Of a stretch of DNA of 14,305 nt, positions 7,857-14,305 are shown one piece after another. The stretch comes from CAZPXF01 sp964590945. Lineage in GTDB: Bacteria > Bacillota > Clostridia > Lachnospirales > Lachnospiraceae. Made by a program: the position numbers and the translations under genes. Location: contig CAZPXF010000057.1 in NCBI GenBank assembly GCA_964590945.1, forward strand, positions 1-14,305, in the 5' to 3' direction. The notes below the pieces were generated by a model. The model worked only from the letters and a program-made list of their open reading frames with translations. It made no database searches and had not been told where the DNA came from. Each line of letters starts with the position of its first letter. The stretch's first letter is position 1.

Positions 7857-8381
7857 TTATTTCCCGGGATATACGATTACCGATTCATAGTCTGTGCCAT
7901 GCAGCTTCTCACATCCTTTAAGTCCTGCCAGTTCCATCAGAAATACACACTTCACAACTTCACCCCCAAGACTCCCGATCAGCCTGATCATAGCCTCGGT
8001 CGTTCCTCCGGTTGCCATCAGGTCATCGATGATGACTACCTTCTGCCCCGGTTTGATGCTGTTCTTATGGATCTCAATGACGGCGCTTCCATACTCGAGA
8101 TCATATTCAATGGAAGCTGTCTCACAAGGAAGCTTTCCTTTTTTGCGGATCGGGACAAATGGTTTCTTCAGATTATACGCGATCGGCATGCCGAAAATAA
8201 ATCCTCTGGACTCCGGACCAACAACAACGTCAAATTCGACTCCATCCAGCTTCTTCTGCATCAGCTCAATGGAAAGCTGCAGTCCGTCCGCATCCTCCAA
8301 AACACTTGTGACATCCCTGAAAATAATCCCTTCCTCCGGAAAATCCGGAATACTTCTTACGTACTCTTCAATCGCTTTCAT
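7857..8381 (-). CDS. apt: Adenine phosphoribosyltransferase
   Basis: Salvages adenine: adenine plus PRPP gives AMP and pyrophosphate, in the cytoplasm. The 174-residue length is typical. It shows the N-terminal PDFPEEGIIFRDVTSVL of the family, VVGPESRGFIFG (53-64) and the PRPP-binding loop VVIIDDLMATGGTT (115-128). ATG 8379-8381 has AGGGAG 8 bases upstream. It is the first gene behind the promoter at 8432-8460 and is followed after 22 bases by rel, an order also known from Bacillus subtilis. Coupling a purine salvage enzyme to the alarmone enzyme is suggestive because ppGpp is made from GTP/GDP and represses purine metabolism in Firmicutes, but the link here is inferred from gene order only. 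Confidence 0.97.
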   Translation of the reverse strand: MKAIEEYVRSIPDFPEEGIIFRDVTSVLEDADGLQLSIELMQKKLDGVEFDVVVGPESRGFIFGMPIAYNLKKPFVPIRKKGKLPCETASIEYDLEYGSAVIEIHKNSIKPGQKVVIIDDLMATGGTTEAMIRLIGSLGGEVVKCVFLMELAGLKGCEKLHGTDYESVIVYPGK

Positions 8382-8422
8382 TTTACTTTCTCCCTGTAAT
8401 CATCAATACGACTTTATTTGCC

Positions 8423-8449
8423 ATAGAAAAAAGTATATCACTTTTCTAT
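8423..8449. promoter_or_regulatory. Inverted repeat across the apt -10 box (possible operator)
   Basis: ATAGAAAAAAGT (8423-8434) and ACTTTTCTAT (8440-8449) form an imperfect palindrome, the left arm having two extra A residues, with the spacer ATATC. It covers the -10 box (8432-8437) and the transcription start region. This could bind a repressor, or the RNA from the start site might fold; it could also be a chance product of an A/T-rich promoter. Confidence 0.35.
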
Positions 8450-8460
8450 AATGATTTCAA
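8432..8460 (-). promoter_or_regulatory. Sigma-A type promoter of the apt-rel operon
   Basis: On the minus strand TTGAAA (8460-8455), a spacer of exactly 17 bases, then TATACT (8437-8432). Each box differs from consensus at one position. Transcription would start near 8425, giving a 5' leader of about 45 bases before apt. It lies in the 132-bp gap between recJ and apt, and no terminator for recJ is visible in that gap, so some readthrough from recJ is possible. Confidence 0.8.
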
Positions 8461-8513
8461 TTATGGCTCCGTATTATTTATATTAAGCTATGATATCCAC
8501 GCGCGCATTTTGC

Positions 8514-10238
8514 TTACTGCACATGCCGGATGATGACCTGTACCGTCTTCTCCCCGCGGAACTCATTGACGGATGGATAAAATGCGGCCGTCAGGCGAAA
8601 TCCATTTTTCTGGATCCGGCGCTGCAGCAGGAGCAATTCCTCCTCTTCGCCAAATTTCAGCGCATCCAGCGCCGTCCCGGACTGGTCGCGGAGGCGCATT
8701 TTCAATACATTTTTCCGCTTCCCCTGAATCCTCATATCAGATACGGATGCCTGTTTCACCGCAAAGAGCGGCTTCTCATTTCCCATTCCGAAGGGCTCGA
8801 GGATTTCCAGCTCCCGCACCAGCTTTTCCGATAGTTCCGAAAATGGAAGTACCATGTCGATGACAATCTTTTCATAAAAATCTTCTATGGCAAGATTACA
8901 GTTTTCATTCATTCTTCTGGAGAATTCTTCGATCCTGTTTTCTTCTATGGAAAGTCCGGCCGCCATTTTATGTCCTCCAAAATGCAGAAATAAATCATGG
9001 CATCTCATCATTTCTTCGATCATGTTGTAATTCTCTGTCGACCGGCCGGATCCCTTTACCGATTCTTCTCCCTTTGTCAGGATAAATACCGGTCTGCAAT
9101 ACTTCTCCCGGATCCTTCCGGCAATAATTCCAGCGATGCTCTCATGGCAATCCGGCAGATAGATCACCAGAATCTTTTGGGACAGCAGATGATTGTCCTC
9201 CACGATTTTTACCGCCTGCCGGACGCCCTGCTCTGTCAGATCTTTTCTGGAATCATTGAGCGCCTTGAGGTCACCGGCAAGGATCTCTGCCTCCGACTCC
9301 TTATCCGTCATCAAAAGTGCAAGCGCCCGCTTTGCAGTATCCAGCCTTCCACTCGCATTCATACATGGACCGAGTATAAATCCGATATGATACGCGCCGA
9401 TCTCCGTCTCCATAAGATTATTGACACGAATGAGCGCCTGTAAACCTGAATTCTCCGTTCGGTTTAAAATACGCAGTCCCTGCTTTACAATTGCACGGTT
9501 TTCACCGTCCAGCTCCATCACATCGCCCACTGTGGCAAAAGCGGCCTTCTCAAGCAGCTCCTCCCGGCATTCAAATGAAAGGTGCAGCCTGCGGTACATA
9601 CACTCGATCAGCTTGAAAGCAACCGCCGCGCCGCAAAGCTTTTTATATGGATATGTACAATCCACGCGCTGATGGTCGATGACCGCATCGGCTGCAGGAA
9701 GAAGGTATTCACGCTGCTCTCCATTCCGAAATGGAACAGCATGATGATCGGTCACAATCACCGTCATCCCTTGTTCTTTCGCACAGGCGATCTCGTCCCT
9801 CGCCGCGATCCCATTATCGCAGGTGACGATCGTATCAACCCCATCTGACAACGCCTGATCGATCAGTCTCCGGTTCAGCCCGTATCCGTCCCGTATTCGC
9901 TCCGGAATATCATAATCTACATCTGCGCCGCCCAGCTCCCGGAATCCCCTGACCAGAATGTAGGTCGCCATAATCCCGTCGATATCATAATCGCCGATCA
10001 CACGGAGTTTCTTCCGGTTCCGTATCTTTTCCTCCAGAATCTCTACCGCAGCATCCATATCCTTCAGGAGCATTCCATCATAAAGCTCCATACGCTCCGC
10101 ATTTAAATAAGAAGAAATATCTTCATCCGTAATAAGATCGCGGTTGCGCAGAAGCCTCGCCAGAACCGGACTGACGCCAAACTTACGTGAGATTTCATAG
10201 AAATCCGCTTTTTTCATCTTAATAAACCATTTTTCCAT
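8514..10238 (-). CDS. recJ: Single-stranded-DNA-specific exonuclease RecJ
   Basis: A 5'-3' single-strand exonuclease of the DHH superfamily that acts in recombination and base excision repair. In 574 residues one sees GDYDIDG (82-88), TCDNG (139-143), TDHH (163-166), TVGDVMEL near 237, CHESIAGIIAGRI in the DHHA1 part (364-376) and FGGHKMAAG (420-428), followed by a C-terminal OB-like domain. All metal-binding Asp/His positions are present. It is the short clostridial form; B. subtilis RecJ is longer by about 200 residues. ATG 10236-10238 was chosen because MEKWFIKMKKADF fits the family start and an A-rich AAAGG lies before it; an in-frame ATG at 10283 adds 15 residues but has no ribosome binding site. 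The gene lies after the secDF terminator; I see no convincing promoter of its own. Confidence 0.95.
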   Translation of the reverse strand: MEKWFIKMKKADFYEISRKFGVSPVLARLLRNRDLITDEDISSYLNAERMELYDGMLLKDMDAAVEILEEKIRNRKKLRVIGDYDIDGIMATYILVRGFRELGGADVDYDIPERIRDGYGLNRRLIDQALSDGVDTIVTCDNGIAARDEIACAKEQGMTVIVTDHHAVPFRNGEQREYLLPAADAVIDHQRVDCTYPYKKLCGAAVAFKLIECMYRRLHLSFECREELLEKAAFATVGDVMELDGENRAIVKQGLRILNRTENSGLQALIRVNNLMETEIGAYHIGFILGPCMNASGRLDTAKRALALLMTDKESEAEILAGDLKALNDSRKDLTEQGVRQAVKIVEDNHLLSQKILVIYLPDCHESIAGIIAGRIREKYCRPVFILTKGEESVKGSGRSTENYNMIEEMMRCHDLFLHFGGHKMAAGLSIEENRIEEFSRRMNENCNLAIEDFYEKIVIDMVLPFSELSEKLVRELEILEPFGMGNEKPLFAVKQASVSDMRIQGKRKNVLKMRLRDQSGTALDALKFGEEEELLLLQRRIQKNGFRLTAAFYPSVNEFRGEKTVQVIIRHVQ

Positions 10239-10298
10239 ATTTTCTACCTTTTTATCTGTATTTTCCCGGCGTATGCGAGTCATACATAAGCCGAAGCT

Positions 10299-10322
10299 AA
10301 AAAAGGCCCGGCGGACCTTTTT
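10299..10322 (-). terminator. Intrinsic terminator after secDF
   Basis: On the minus strand AAAAAGGTCC (10322-10313), loop GCC, GGGCC and six T residues (10309-10299). The stem pairs fully with one G-U wobble; on the plus strand the same position would be a C-A mismatch, so the structure favours minus-strand termination. It would end the scfA-scfB-secDF transcript about 60 bases before recJ. It overlaps repeat copy B, whose degenerate counterpart inside hemZ keeps only AAGG and CCTT of this stem. Confidence 0.8.
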
Positions 10323-10339
10323 GTTGTATGCATGGCAAC
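10315..10339 (-). repeat. Dispersed 25-nt repeat, copy B (secDF-recJ gap)
   Basis: Partner of 4606-4630, matching at 24 of 25 bases. It lies between two RNA hairpins: the long stem at 10346-10393, six bases away, and the terminator at 10299-10322, whose first arm it contains. In this intergenic copy the hairpins are intact, which suggests this is closer to the ancestral form of the element. Confidence 0.75.
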
Positions 10340-10345
10340 CAAGAA

Positions 10346-10393
10346 GGGCGTCCCGATACTATGCGTTCAGAAATCCATAGCTTCGGGACACCC
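10346..10393 (-). ncRNA. Long near-perfect stem-loop in the secDF 3' untranslated region
   Basis: The arms 10346-10363 and 10376-10393 pair over 18 positions on the minus-strand RNA: an 11-bp outer part (GGGTGTCCCGA with TCGGGACGCCC, one G-U), one A-A mismatch, one G-U, then CTATG with CATAG, with a 12-nt loop. It is not followed by a T run, so it is not itself a normal terminator. It might protect the 3' end of the secDF mRNA, or be the body of a small structured RNA ending at the terminator 24 bases further on. I do not recognise it as a known RNA family; the function is unknown. Confidence 0.5.
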
Positions 10394-10419
10394 TCCTCAC
10401 ATCCGGCATTCCACCGGTT

Positions 10420-12558
10420 TTATTTCTTAGCTAACTTTGTACGGAATACATACCACAAGGCTCCTGTAATACATACAGATGAATATGCGCCACAGATGAA
10501 TCCCACCATCAACGGCAATGCAAATTCACGAATGGAGCTCACGCCGAATACGTACAGAATCGCTACCATTACAAATGTTGTAAAGGACGTGTAGATCGAT
10601 CTGGTAAGCGTCTGTGTGATACTCTTATTTACAACCTCTTCCAGCGACTCGTTTCTCTTCTGAGATTTCAGGTTCTCACGGATACGGTCGAAAATAACGA
10701 TGGTCGCATTGATCGAGTAACCTACGATCGTAAGCATACATGCAATAAACGTATTTCCGACGGAGATCCGAACCAGCGCATAGAACGCAAGCACAACGAG
10801 TACGTCGTGCAGAAGAGCGATGATCGCGCTTCCCGCAAACCGGATATCCTTGAACCGGAACCAGATATAAAGCAGCATACAGATCGTTGCAATGATGACC
10901 GCTACGATCGCATCGGAGCGCATCTCGGAGCTTACTGTCGCGCTGATATTCTGTGCCTGAATATCTTCTTCCTCCACTCCGAAATTATCTGCCAGAGCCT
11001 GATTCAGAGCCTGGCGGCCTTCCAAATCCAGTGTATTTGTCTTATATGTGACCTCGTTGCTTCCCTGAATCTTTGTGCACTGTACTTCCTTTACTCCGGT
11101 CGCTTCCTTGATTACCGGAACAACCTGCGCCTCAATATCCTCCATGGACATATCCTTGCCCATATCGGCCGTCACGGATGTACCGCCCTTAAACTCCAGA
11201 CTGTAATTCAGCGGATCGCCTGTCTTGCCTGTATAAACGCCCATGCTGATCACACCGACAAGGATCAGCGCGATGGACAATGCAAAAAATCCTTTTCTCT
11301 TGCCGACAAATCCGATCGTCTTTCTCTCTTTAAAGGTTCCGTAAAATTTCGGATCGCGAAGACCAATTCCATACAGGGCAAAGATGATCAGCCTTGTGAT
11401 CACGAGCGCTGTGAACATGGAGATCACAATACCAAGCGCAAGTGTCTGAGCAAATCCTTTCACGCTTCCTGTACCCTTCAGTCCAAGTACGAGCGCCGCG
11501 ATCAATGTAGTTATATTTCCATCCACGATTGCAGACGTCGCTTTCTGGAAACCGGTCTTCAGCGCAGACTTCACGCTCTTTCCGGCTCCAAGCTCCTCCT
11601 TCACACGGGCAAAAATAATTACGTTCGCATCCACCGCCATACCGATGCCGAGTACGATACCGGCAATACCAGGAAGCGTCAGCGTCAGATTGAATGCATT
11701 CAATGCAACCAGAACGATCGCTGTGTAGAGTAAAAGTGCAACGCCGGAAGCAAATCCGGGAAGCAGATATACGATACACATAAAAACAAAGATAACAGCA
11801 AGTCCGATGGCGCCAGCCTTCAGGCTTCCGCTGATGGCGTTCGTTCCAAGCTGAGGGGCAACCACGCTGGAGCTCAGCTCCTCAAGCTGTAAGCTTAGTC
11901 CGCCGATACGGATCGTAGACGCAAGGTTCTCAGCCTCTTCAAAGGAATCCATTCCTGTAATCTCAGCTTCACCTCCGGTGATCGCGCTTTTTACTGTCGG
12001 AGCGCTCACAACCTCATCATCATAAATAATATAGATGATCTTACCGATATTTGCCTGGGTAGCCTCGGCAAATTTCTCGGTTCCCTCTTCTGTCATAGAA
12101 AGCTGAACGACCGCCTCTTTGTTTTTCATATCATTCTGGGTCGTTGCAGCCTGCGCATCTGCAATGTCTGTTCCGGAGAGAACTTCCGTTCCGTCCTCCG
12201 TCTGGAAGGAAAGGGAACCCGGTTTTCCAAGATCCTCCAAAATCTCATTTGCATTTGTCACGCCAGGGATCTCAATTGTAATACGGTCATCTCCCTGCTG
12301 ATATACCGTAGCCTCTGTACTGTAGTTTTCCACACGCTTCTGCAGCTTGTACACAGTATCACTCATATCCTCTGCAGAAGGATTCTCATCCGTAACCTGA
12401 TATGTAATGCTGACGCCGCCGGCCAGATCAAGGCCAAGGCTGATGTTCTTTGCCGATCCGGCCGACTTTTTGCCAAATCCGACCGCCGCCGTATAGACGA
12501 GCAGAACCAAAACCGCCGCTGTAACAATCAGGCTGAAAATGCTCTTATTTTTCTTCAT
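10420..12558 (-). CDS. secDF: Fused protein translocase subunit SecDF
   Basis: Membrane protein that uses the proton gradient to pull secreted proteins out of the SecYEG channel. SecD and SecF are joined in one 712-residue chain, as in B. subtilis. The SecD half has an N-terminal membrane segment (about 8-28), LGLDLAGG (41-48), a periplasmic-side P1 domain, and a membrane block with GMAVDANVIIFARVKEEL (306-323). The SecF half begins near 420 and has LEFKGGTS (454-461) and a second membrane block with GYSINATIVIFDRIREN (614-630). The usual SecF motif has Asp where Ala618 stands here, while the Arg of TRSIYTSFTT is kept. Start: ATG 12556-12558 sits 9 bases after GAGAGG; an ATG two codons earlier (12564) is only 3 bases from it. 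The gene overlaps scfB by 14 bases and ends before a hairpin and terminator. Confidence 0.95.
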   Translation of the reverse strand: MKKNKSIFSLIVTAAVLVLLVYTAAVGFGKKSAGSAKNISLGLDLAGGVSITYQVTDENPSAEDMSDTVYKLQKRVENYSTEATVYQQGDDRITIEIPGVTNANEILEDLGKPGSLSFQTEDGTEVLSGTDIADAQAATTQNDMKNKEAVVQLSMTEEGTEKFAEATQANIGKIIYIIYDDEVVSAPTVKSAITGGEAEITGMDSFEEAENLASTIRIGGLSLQLEELSSSVVAPQLGTNAISGSLKAGAIGLAVIFVFMCIVYLLPGFASGVALLLYTAIVLVALNAFNLTLTLPGIAGIVLGIGMAVDANVIIFARVKEELGAGKSVKSALKTGFQKATSAIVDGNITTLIAALVLGLKGTGSVKGFAQTLALGIVISMFTALVITRLIIFALYGIGLRDPKFYGTFKERKTIGFVGKRKGFFALSIALILVGVISMGVYTGKTGDPLNYSLEFKGGTSVTADMGKDMSMEDIEAQVVPVIKEATGVKEVQCTKIQGSNEVTYKTNTLDLEGRQALNQALADNFGVEEEDIQAQNISATVSSEMRSDAIVAVIIATICMLLYIWFRFKDIRFAGSAIIALLHDVLVVLAFYALVRISVGNTFIACMLTIVGYSINATIVIFDRIRENLKSQKRNESLEEVVNKSITQTLTRSIYTSFTTFVMVAILYVFGVSSIREFALPLMVGFICGAYSSVCITGALWYVFRTKLAKK

Positions 12559-13942
12559 CTTCATTTTCCTCTCTTTTGTCTGCTTCCGCTAACGCTTCCG
12601 CAACCTTTATCATAATCGCGCATTCCACGCGTTTACGTTCCATCTCGCAGCTAAGCTCATATGTATCGTGAATCGTACCATGGAAATGCCATGAATTTGC
12701 CATACATCCGCCGCTGCAGTAGAACCTGGCAAAACATGTCCTGCACGATTCCCTGGAATAAACGCTGCATCCCCTGAACTCATCCGCAATCTCCGGACGA
12801 ACGATGCCGTCATCCACATTTCCCATCAGAAACTGTTCTTCCCCGACAAACTGATGACAGGGATACAGATCTCCCCATGGCGTCACCGCCAGATACTCTG
12901 TCCCGGAACCGCACCCCGAAAGCCGCTTGAAAACACACGGTCCTCCGTCCAGATCGATCATAAAATGGAAAAAATGAAATCCTCTTCCTTCCCTTTCACG
13001 GTTCACAATCTCTTTGGCAAGACTGTCATATTCCTCGAATATCTTCGGAAGATCCTCCTTCTGAAGCGCATATTCTTCGTCTTCGCTTCCGACGACCGGC
13101 TCGATGGAGATCTGCTTGAATCCAAGATCCGCAAAATGCAGGATATCCTTTGAGAAGTCCAGATTGTGCTTCGTAAAAGTTCCTCTCACATAGTACCGCA
13201 TCTGGTCTCTGGAATCCGCCAGCTTCTGAAACTTCGGAACGATCAGATCATAGCTCCCGCTTCCATTCCGGAACGGGCGCATATAATCATGTACTTCCTT
13301 CCTTCCATCCAGACTGAGCACCACATTATCCATTTCTTTATTGATAAAATCCATGATCTCATCGTTTAAGAGAACGCCGTTCGTTGTAATGGTGAACCGG
13401 AAATGCTTGTCATGAAGCTTCTCCTGTTCCCTCCCATATGCAACCAGATCTTTCACGACCTGCCAGTTCATAAGCGGTTCGCCGCCGAAGAAATCCACTT
13501 CCAGATTACGGCGGCTGCCGGAATTCGCGATCAGAAAATCAAGCGCCTTTCTCCCGACCTCGTATGACATAAGCGCACGTCTGCCATGATATTCGCCCTC
13601 CTCCGCAAAGCAGTAGCGGCAGGCAAGGTTGCAGTCATGCGCAATGTGCAGGCAAAGCGCTTTTACCACGGTCTTTCTCTGTTTTACCGTATCTATATAC
13701 TGTTCATAAATATCTTCTGTAAAAAGCCGGCCCTCTTTCTTCAACTCTTCCACAGCATCGATGGTTTCCAGGATCTCTTCCTCACTGTGAACACCCGAAA
13801 GCTCCGAAAGGACTTCTTCTTTTGAAAATCCCGCATCCATCTTCGCAATAACGTCATAGCCGACCTGATCCACAGCATGGACAGAACCGCTGTTGACATC
13901 CAAAACGATATTATACCCATTATTCTGGTACTGGTGTATCAA
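12545..13942 (-). CDS. scfB: SCIFF peptide maturase, radical SAM/SPASM enzyme ScfB
   Basis: Radical SAM enzyme that forms thioether bonds from Cys residues of the SCIFF peptide; the studied relative is CteB of Clostridium thermocellum. The 465-residue protein has an N-terminal peptide-binding (RRE-like) region starting MIHQYQNNGYNIVLDVNSG, the cluster motif CNLACRYC (Cys 104, 108, 111), GGEP (153-156), and a Cys-rich SPASM part: GCGSGTEYL (Cys 344), YPCHQF (362), then CRTCFARFYCSGGC (400-413) and Cys 432, enough for two auxiliary iron-sulfur clusters. The start is TTG (13940-13942), chosen because AAGGGAG lies 9 bases upstream and the family begins at this IHQY; an in-frame TTG at 13978 has no ribosome site and overlaps the terminator-like hairpin. 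It follows scfA by 87 bases and overlaps secDF. Confidence 0.95.
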   Translation of the reverse strand: MIHQYQNNGYNIVLDVNSGSVHAVDQVGYDVIAKMDAGFSKEEVLSELSGVHSEEEILETIDAVEELKKEGRLFTEDIYEQYIDTVKQRKTVVKALCLHIAHDCNLACRYCFAEEGEYHGRRALMSYEVGRKALDFLIANSGSRRNLEVDFFGGEPLMNWQVVKDLVAYGREQEKLHDKHFRFTITTNGVLLNDEIMDFINKEMDNVVLSLDGRKEVHDYMRPFRNGSGSYDLIVPKFQKLADSRDQMRYYVRGTFTKHNLDFSKDILHFADLGFKQISIEPVVGSEDEEYALQKEDLPKIFEEYDSLAKEIVNREREGRGFHFFHFMIDLDGGPCVFKRLSGCGSGTEYLAVTPWGDLYPCHQFVGEEQFLMGNVDDGIVRPEIADEFRGCSVYSRESCRTCFARFYCSGGCMANSWHFHGTIHDTYELSCEMERKRVECAIMIKVAEALAEADKREENEDEEK

Positions 13943-13968
13943 TGGAGTTTTCTCCCTTCTATATACTT

Positions 13969-14007
13969 GACAAAACAAAGCAGCGACCTAACTACCTGAG
14001 CCGCTGC
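13969..14007 (-). terminator. Partial terminator between scfA and scfB
   Basis: On the minus strand GCAGCGGCT (14007-13999), a 10-nt loop, GGTCGCTGC (13988-13980) and TTTGTTTTGTC (13979-13969). Six Watson-Crick pairs plus three inner pairs, two of them G-U, make a moderate stem before an interrupted T tract. Being between a precursor peptide and its enzyme, it most likely lets part of the transcripts stop after scfA so that the peptide is made in excess. Position and form are seen; the effect is inferred. Confidence 0.6.
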
Positions 14008-14029
14008 CTGGTTTCCTTCAAAATTCTGC

Positions 14030-14173
14030 TTATTTGCACTGCTCACAGACCTGATTCCCCACCGTGCAGGATGTCTTGCAAGCGGACTGACAGGAAGTCT
14101 GGCACTCGCCGCAGCCACCCTTCTTTACTGTATGATTCAATGTCTGACTGTTTAATGTCTTAATATGTTTCAT
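14030..14173 (-). CDS. scfA: SCIFF ranthipeptide precursor
   Basis: A 47-residue precursor peptide of the 'six Cys in forty-five' family, which ScfB converts to a thioether-bridged product. It opens with the conserved leader MKHIKTLN, followed by a variable stretch and the core KKGGCGECQTSCQSACKTSC with TVGNQVCEQCK at the end. Cysteines are at 21, 24, 28, 32, 36, 43 and 46: the first six match the family pattern and the seventh is extra. ATG 14171-14173 has a perfect AAGGAGG (14182-14188) 8 bases upstream. There is no signal peptide. It stands first in the operon, behind the promoter at 14251-14279, with scfB 87 bases downstream. The biological role of SCIFF products remains largely unsettled, though a quorum-sensing-like function has been proposed in clostridia. 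Confidence 0.97.
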   Translation of the reverse strand: MKHIKTLNSQTLNHTVKKGGCGECQTSCQSACKTSCTVGNQVCEQCK

Positions 14174-14181
14174 CGAAAAAT

Positions 14182-14188
14182 CCTCCTT
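14182..14188 (-). promoter_or_regulatory. Consensus ribosome binding site of scfA
   Basis: AAGGAGG on the minus strand, 8 bases before the scfA ATG. It is the strongest ribosome binding site in the window, in keeping with high output of the peptide. Confidence 0.85.
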
Positions 14189-14198
14189 CATGATTCTT

Positions 14199-14242
14199 GT
14201 AACATGTCTGATATATCCAGTTGGATCACGGTCAACATGTAC
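14199..14242 (-). promoter_or_regulatory. Stem-loop at the 5' tip of the scfA mRNA
   Basis: On the minus strand GTACATGT (14242-14235) pairs with ACATGTTAC (14207-14199) over 8 bp with one bulged base; inside, ATCC (AACT) GGAT forms a small hairpin. The predicted transcription start is near 14244, so the fold begins at the very first bases of the RNA and leaves the ribosome site free. It could stabilise the message against 5' decay or bind a regulator. ACATGT is itself a palindrome present twice, so a DNA-binding site is another reading. Confidence 0.45.
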
Positions 14243-14250
14243 GCTATCCT

Positions 14251-14279
14251 ATTATAGCACAAGCACATTCGATTGGAAA
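14251..14279 (-). promoter_or_regulatory. Sigma-A type promoter of the scfA-scfB-secDF operon
   Basis: On the minus strand TTTCCA (14279-14274), a 17-base spacer, then the consensus TATAAT (14256-14251) preceded by TG at the extended -10 position. The leader to the scfA ATG is about 70 bases. The strength of the -10 box and the ribosome site both fit an abundant small-peptide message. Confidence 0.8.
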
Positions 14280-14305
14280 GTTCTTTCGAGACTTTTTTTA
14301 TCACG

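Noticed and set aside
10239..10298. Promoter for recJ and a short peptide beginning at the ATG in GCCATGCATACA
   Set aside because: No -35/-10 pair with sound spacing was found. The 17-codon frame has no ribosome binding site and runs through the terminator.
10239..10419. 6S RNA or SRP RNA in the secDF-recJ gap
   Set aside because: The gap has hairpins and a terminator, but only about 100 bases are available, and neither the central bubble of 6S RNA nor the GGAAG-type tetraloop domain of SRP RNA is visible.
10807..11733. Plus-strand open frame of 308 codons opposite secDF
   Set aside because: Antisense to a clear membrane protein gene; composition (very rich in Asp, Arg, His, Cys) is what the reverse of hydrophobic codons gives.
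14280..14305. Terminator of a gene beyond the right edge
   Set aside because: AAAGT and ACTTT before a T run (plus strand) could form a 5-bp stem, but it is weak, no plus-strand gene precedes it, and the window ends there.

Overview
This window looks like a chromosomal housekeeping region from a Gram-positive anaerobe of the Clostridia, most likely Lachnospiraceae. That assignment rests on three things: a SCIFF ranthipeptide precursor with its radical SAM maturase; the gene order secDF - recJ - apt - rel - hisS - aspS, which is also known from Bacillus subtilis; and strong purine-rich ribosome binding sites with TTG used as a start codon twice. No genus can be fixed from the sequence alone.

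Nine of the ten complete genes longer than 150 residues and the 47-residue scfA lie on the minus strand; that is, every complete gene is on the minus strand. They are read from right to left: scfA (SCIFF peptide), scfB (its maturase), secDF (translocase motor), recJ, apt, rel, a metallo-beta-lactamase-fold hydrolase, hemZ, hisS and aspS. Only the 3' end of an unidentified plus-strand gene (1-167) opposes them, and it converges on aspS across a GC-rich hairpin (199-219).

From right to left: 14174-14279 holds a near-consensus sigma-A promoter and a 5' leader able to fold at its very tip. scfA and scfB are separated by a terminator-like hairpin that probably lets the small peptide be made in excess of its enzyme. 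scfB overlaps secDF. After secDF there is a strong 18-bp hairpin and then a clear intrinsic terminator, so recJ probably begins a new unit or depends on readthrough. A second near-consensus promoter, with a palindrome across its -10 box, lies ahead of apt. From apt to aspS the genes are packed (two overlaps or near-overlaps, and one 80-bp gap), so purine salvage, the stringent response, a thiolesterase-like hydrolase, heme synthesis and two aminoacyl-tRNA synthetases are probably co-transcribed.

The most unusual signals are: (1) a 25-nt sequence present twice with one mismatch, once after secDF and once inside hemZ, each time beside a hairpin, which suggests a small dispersed palindromic element that has inserted in frame into the hemZ N-terminal region; (2) a SCIFF peptide with seven rather than six cysteines; (3) an Ala in place of the conserved membrane Asp in the SecF half of SecDF; and (4) an altered histidine-A motif in HisRS. 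No mobile element, CRISPR array, tRNA or rRNA was seen, and no stretch longer than 300 bases lacks a gene.
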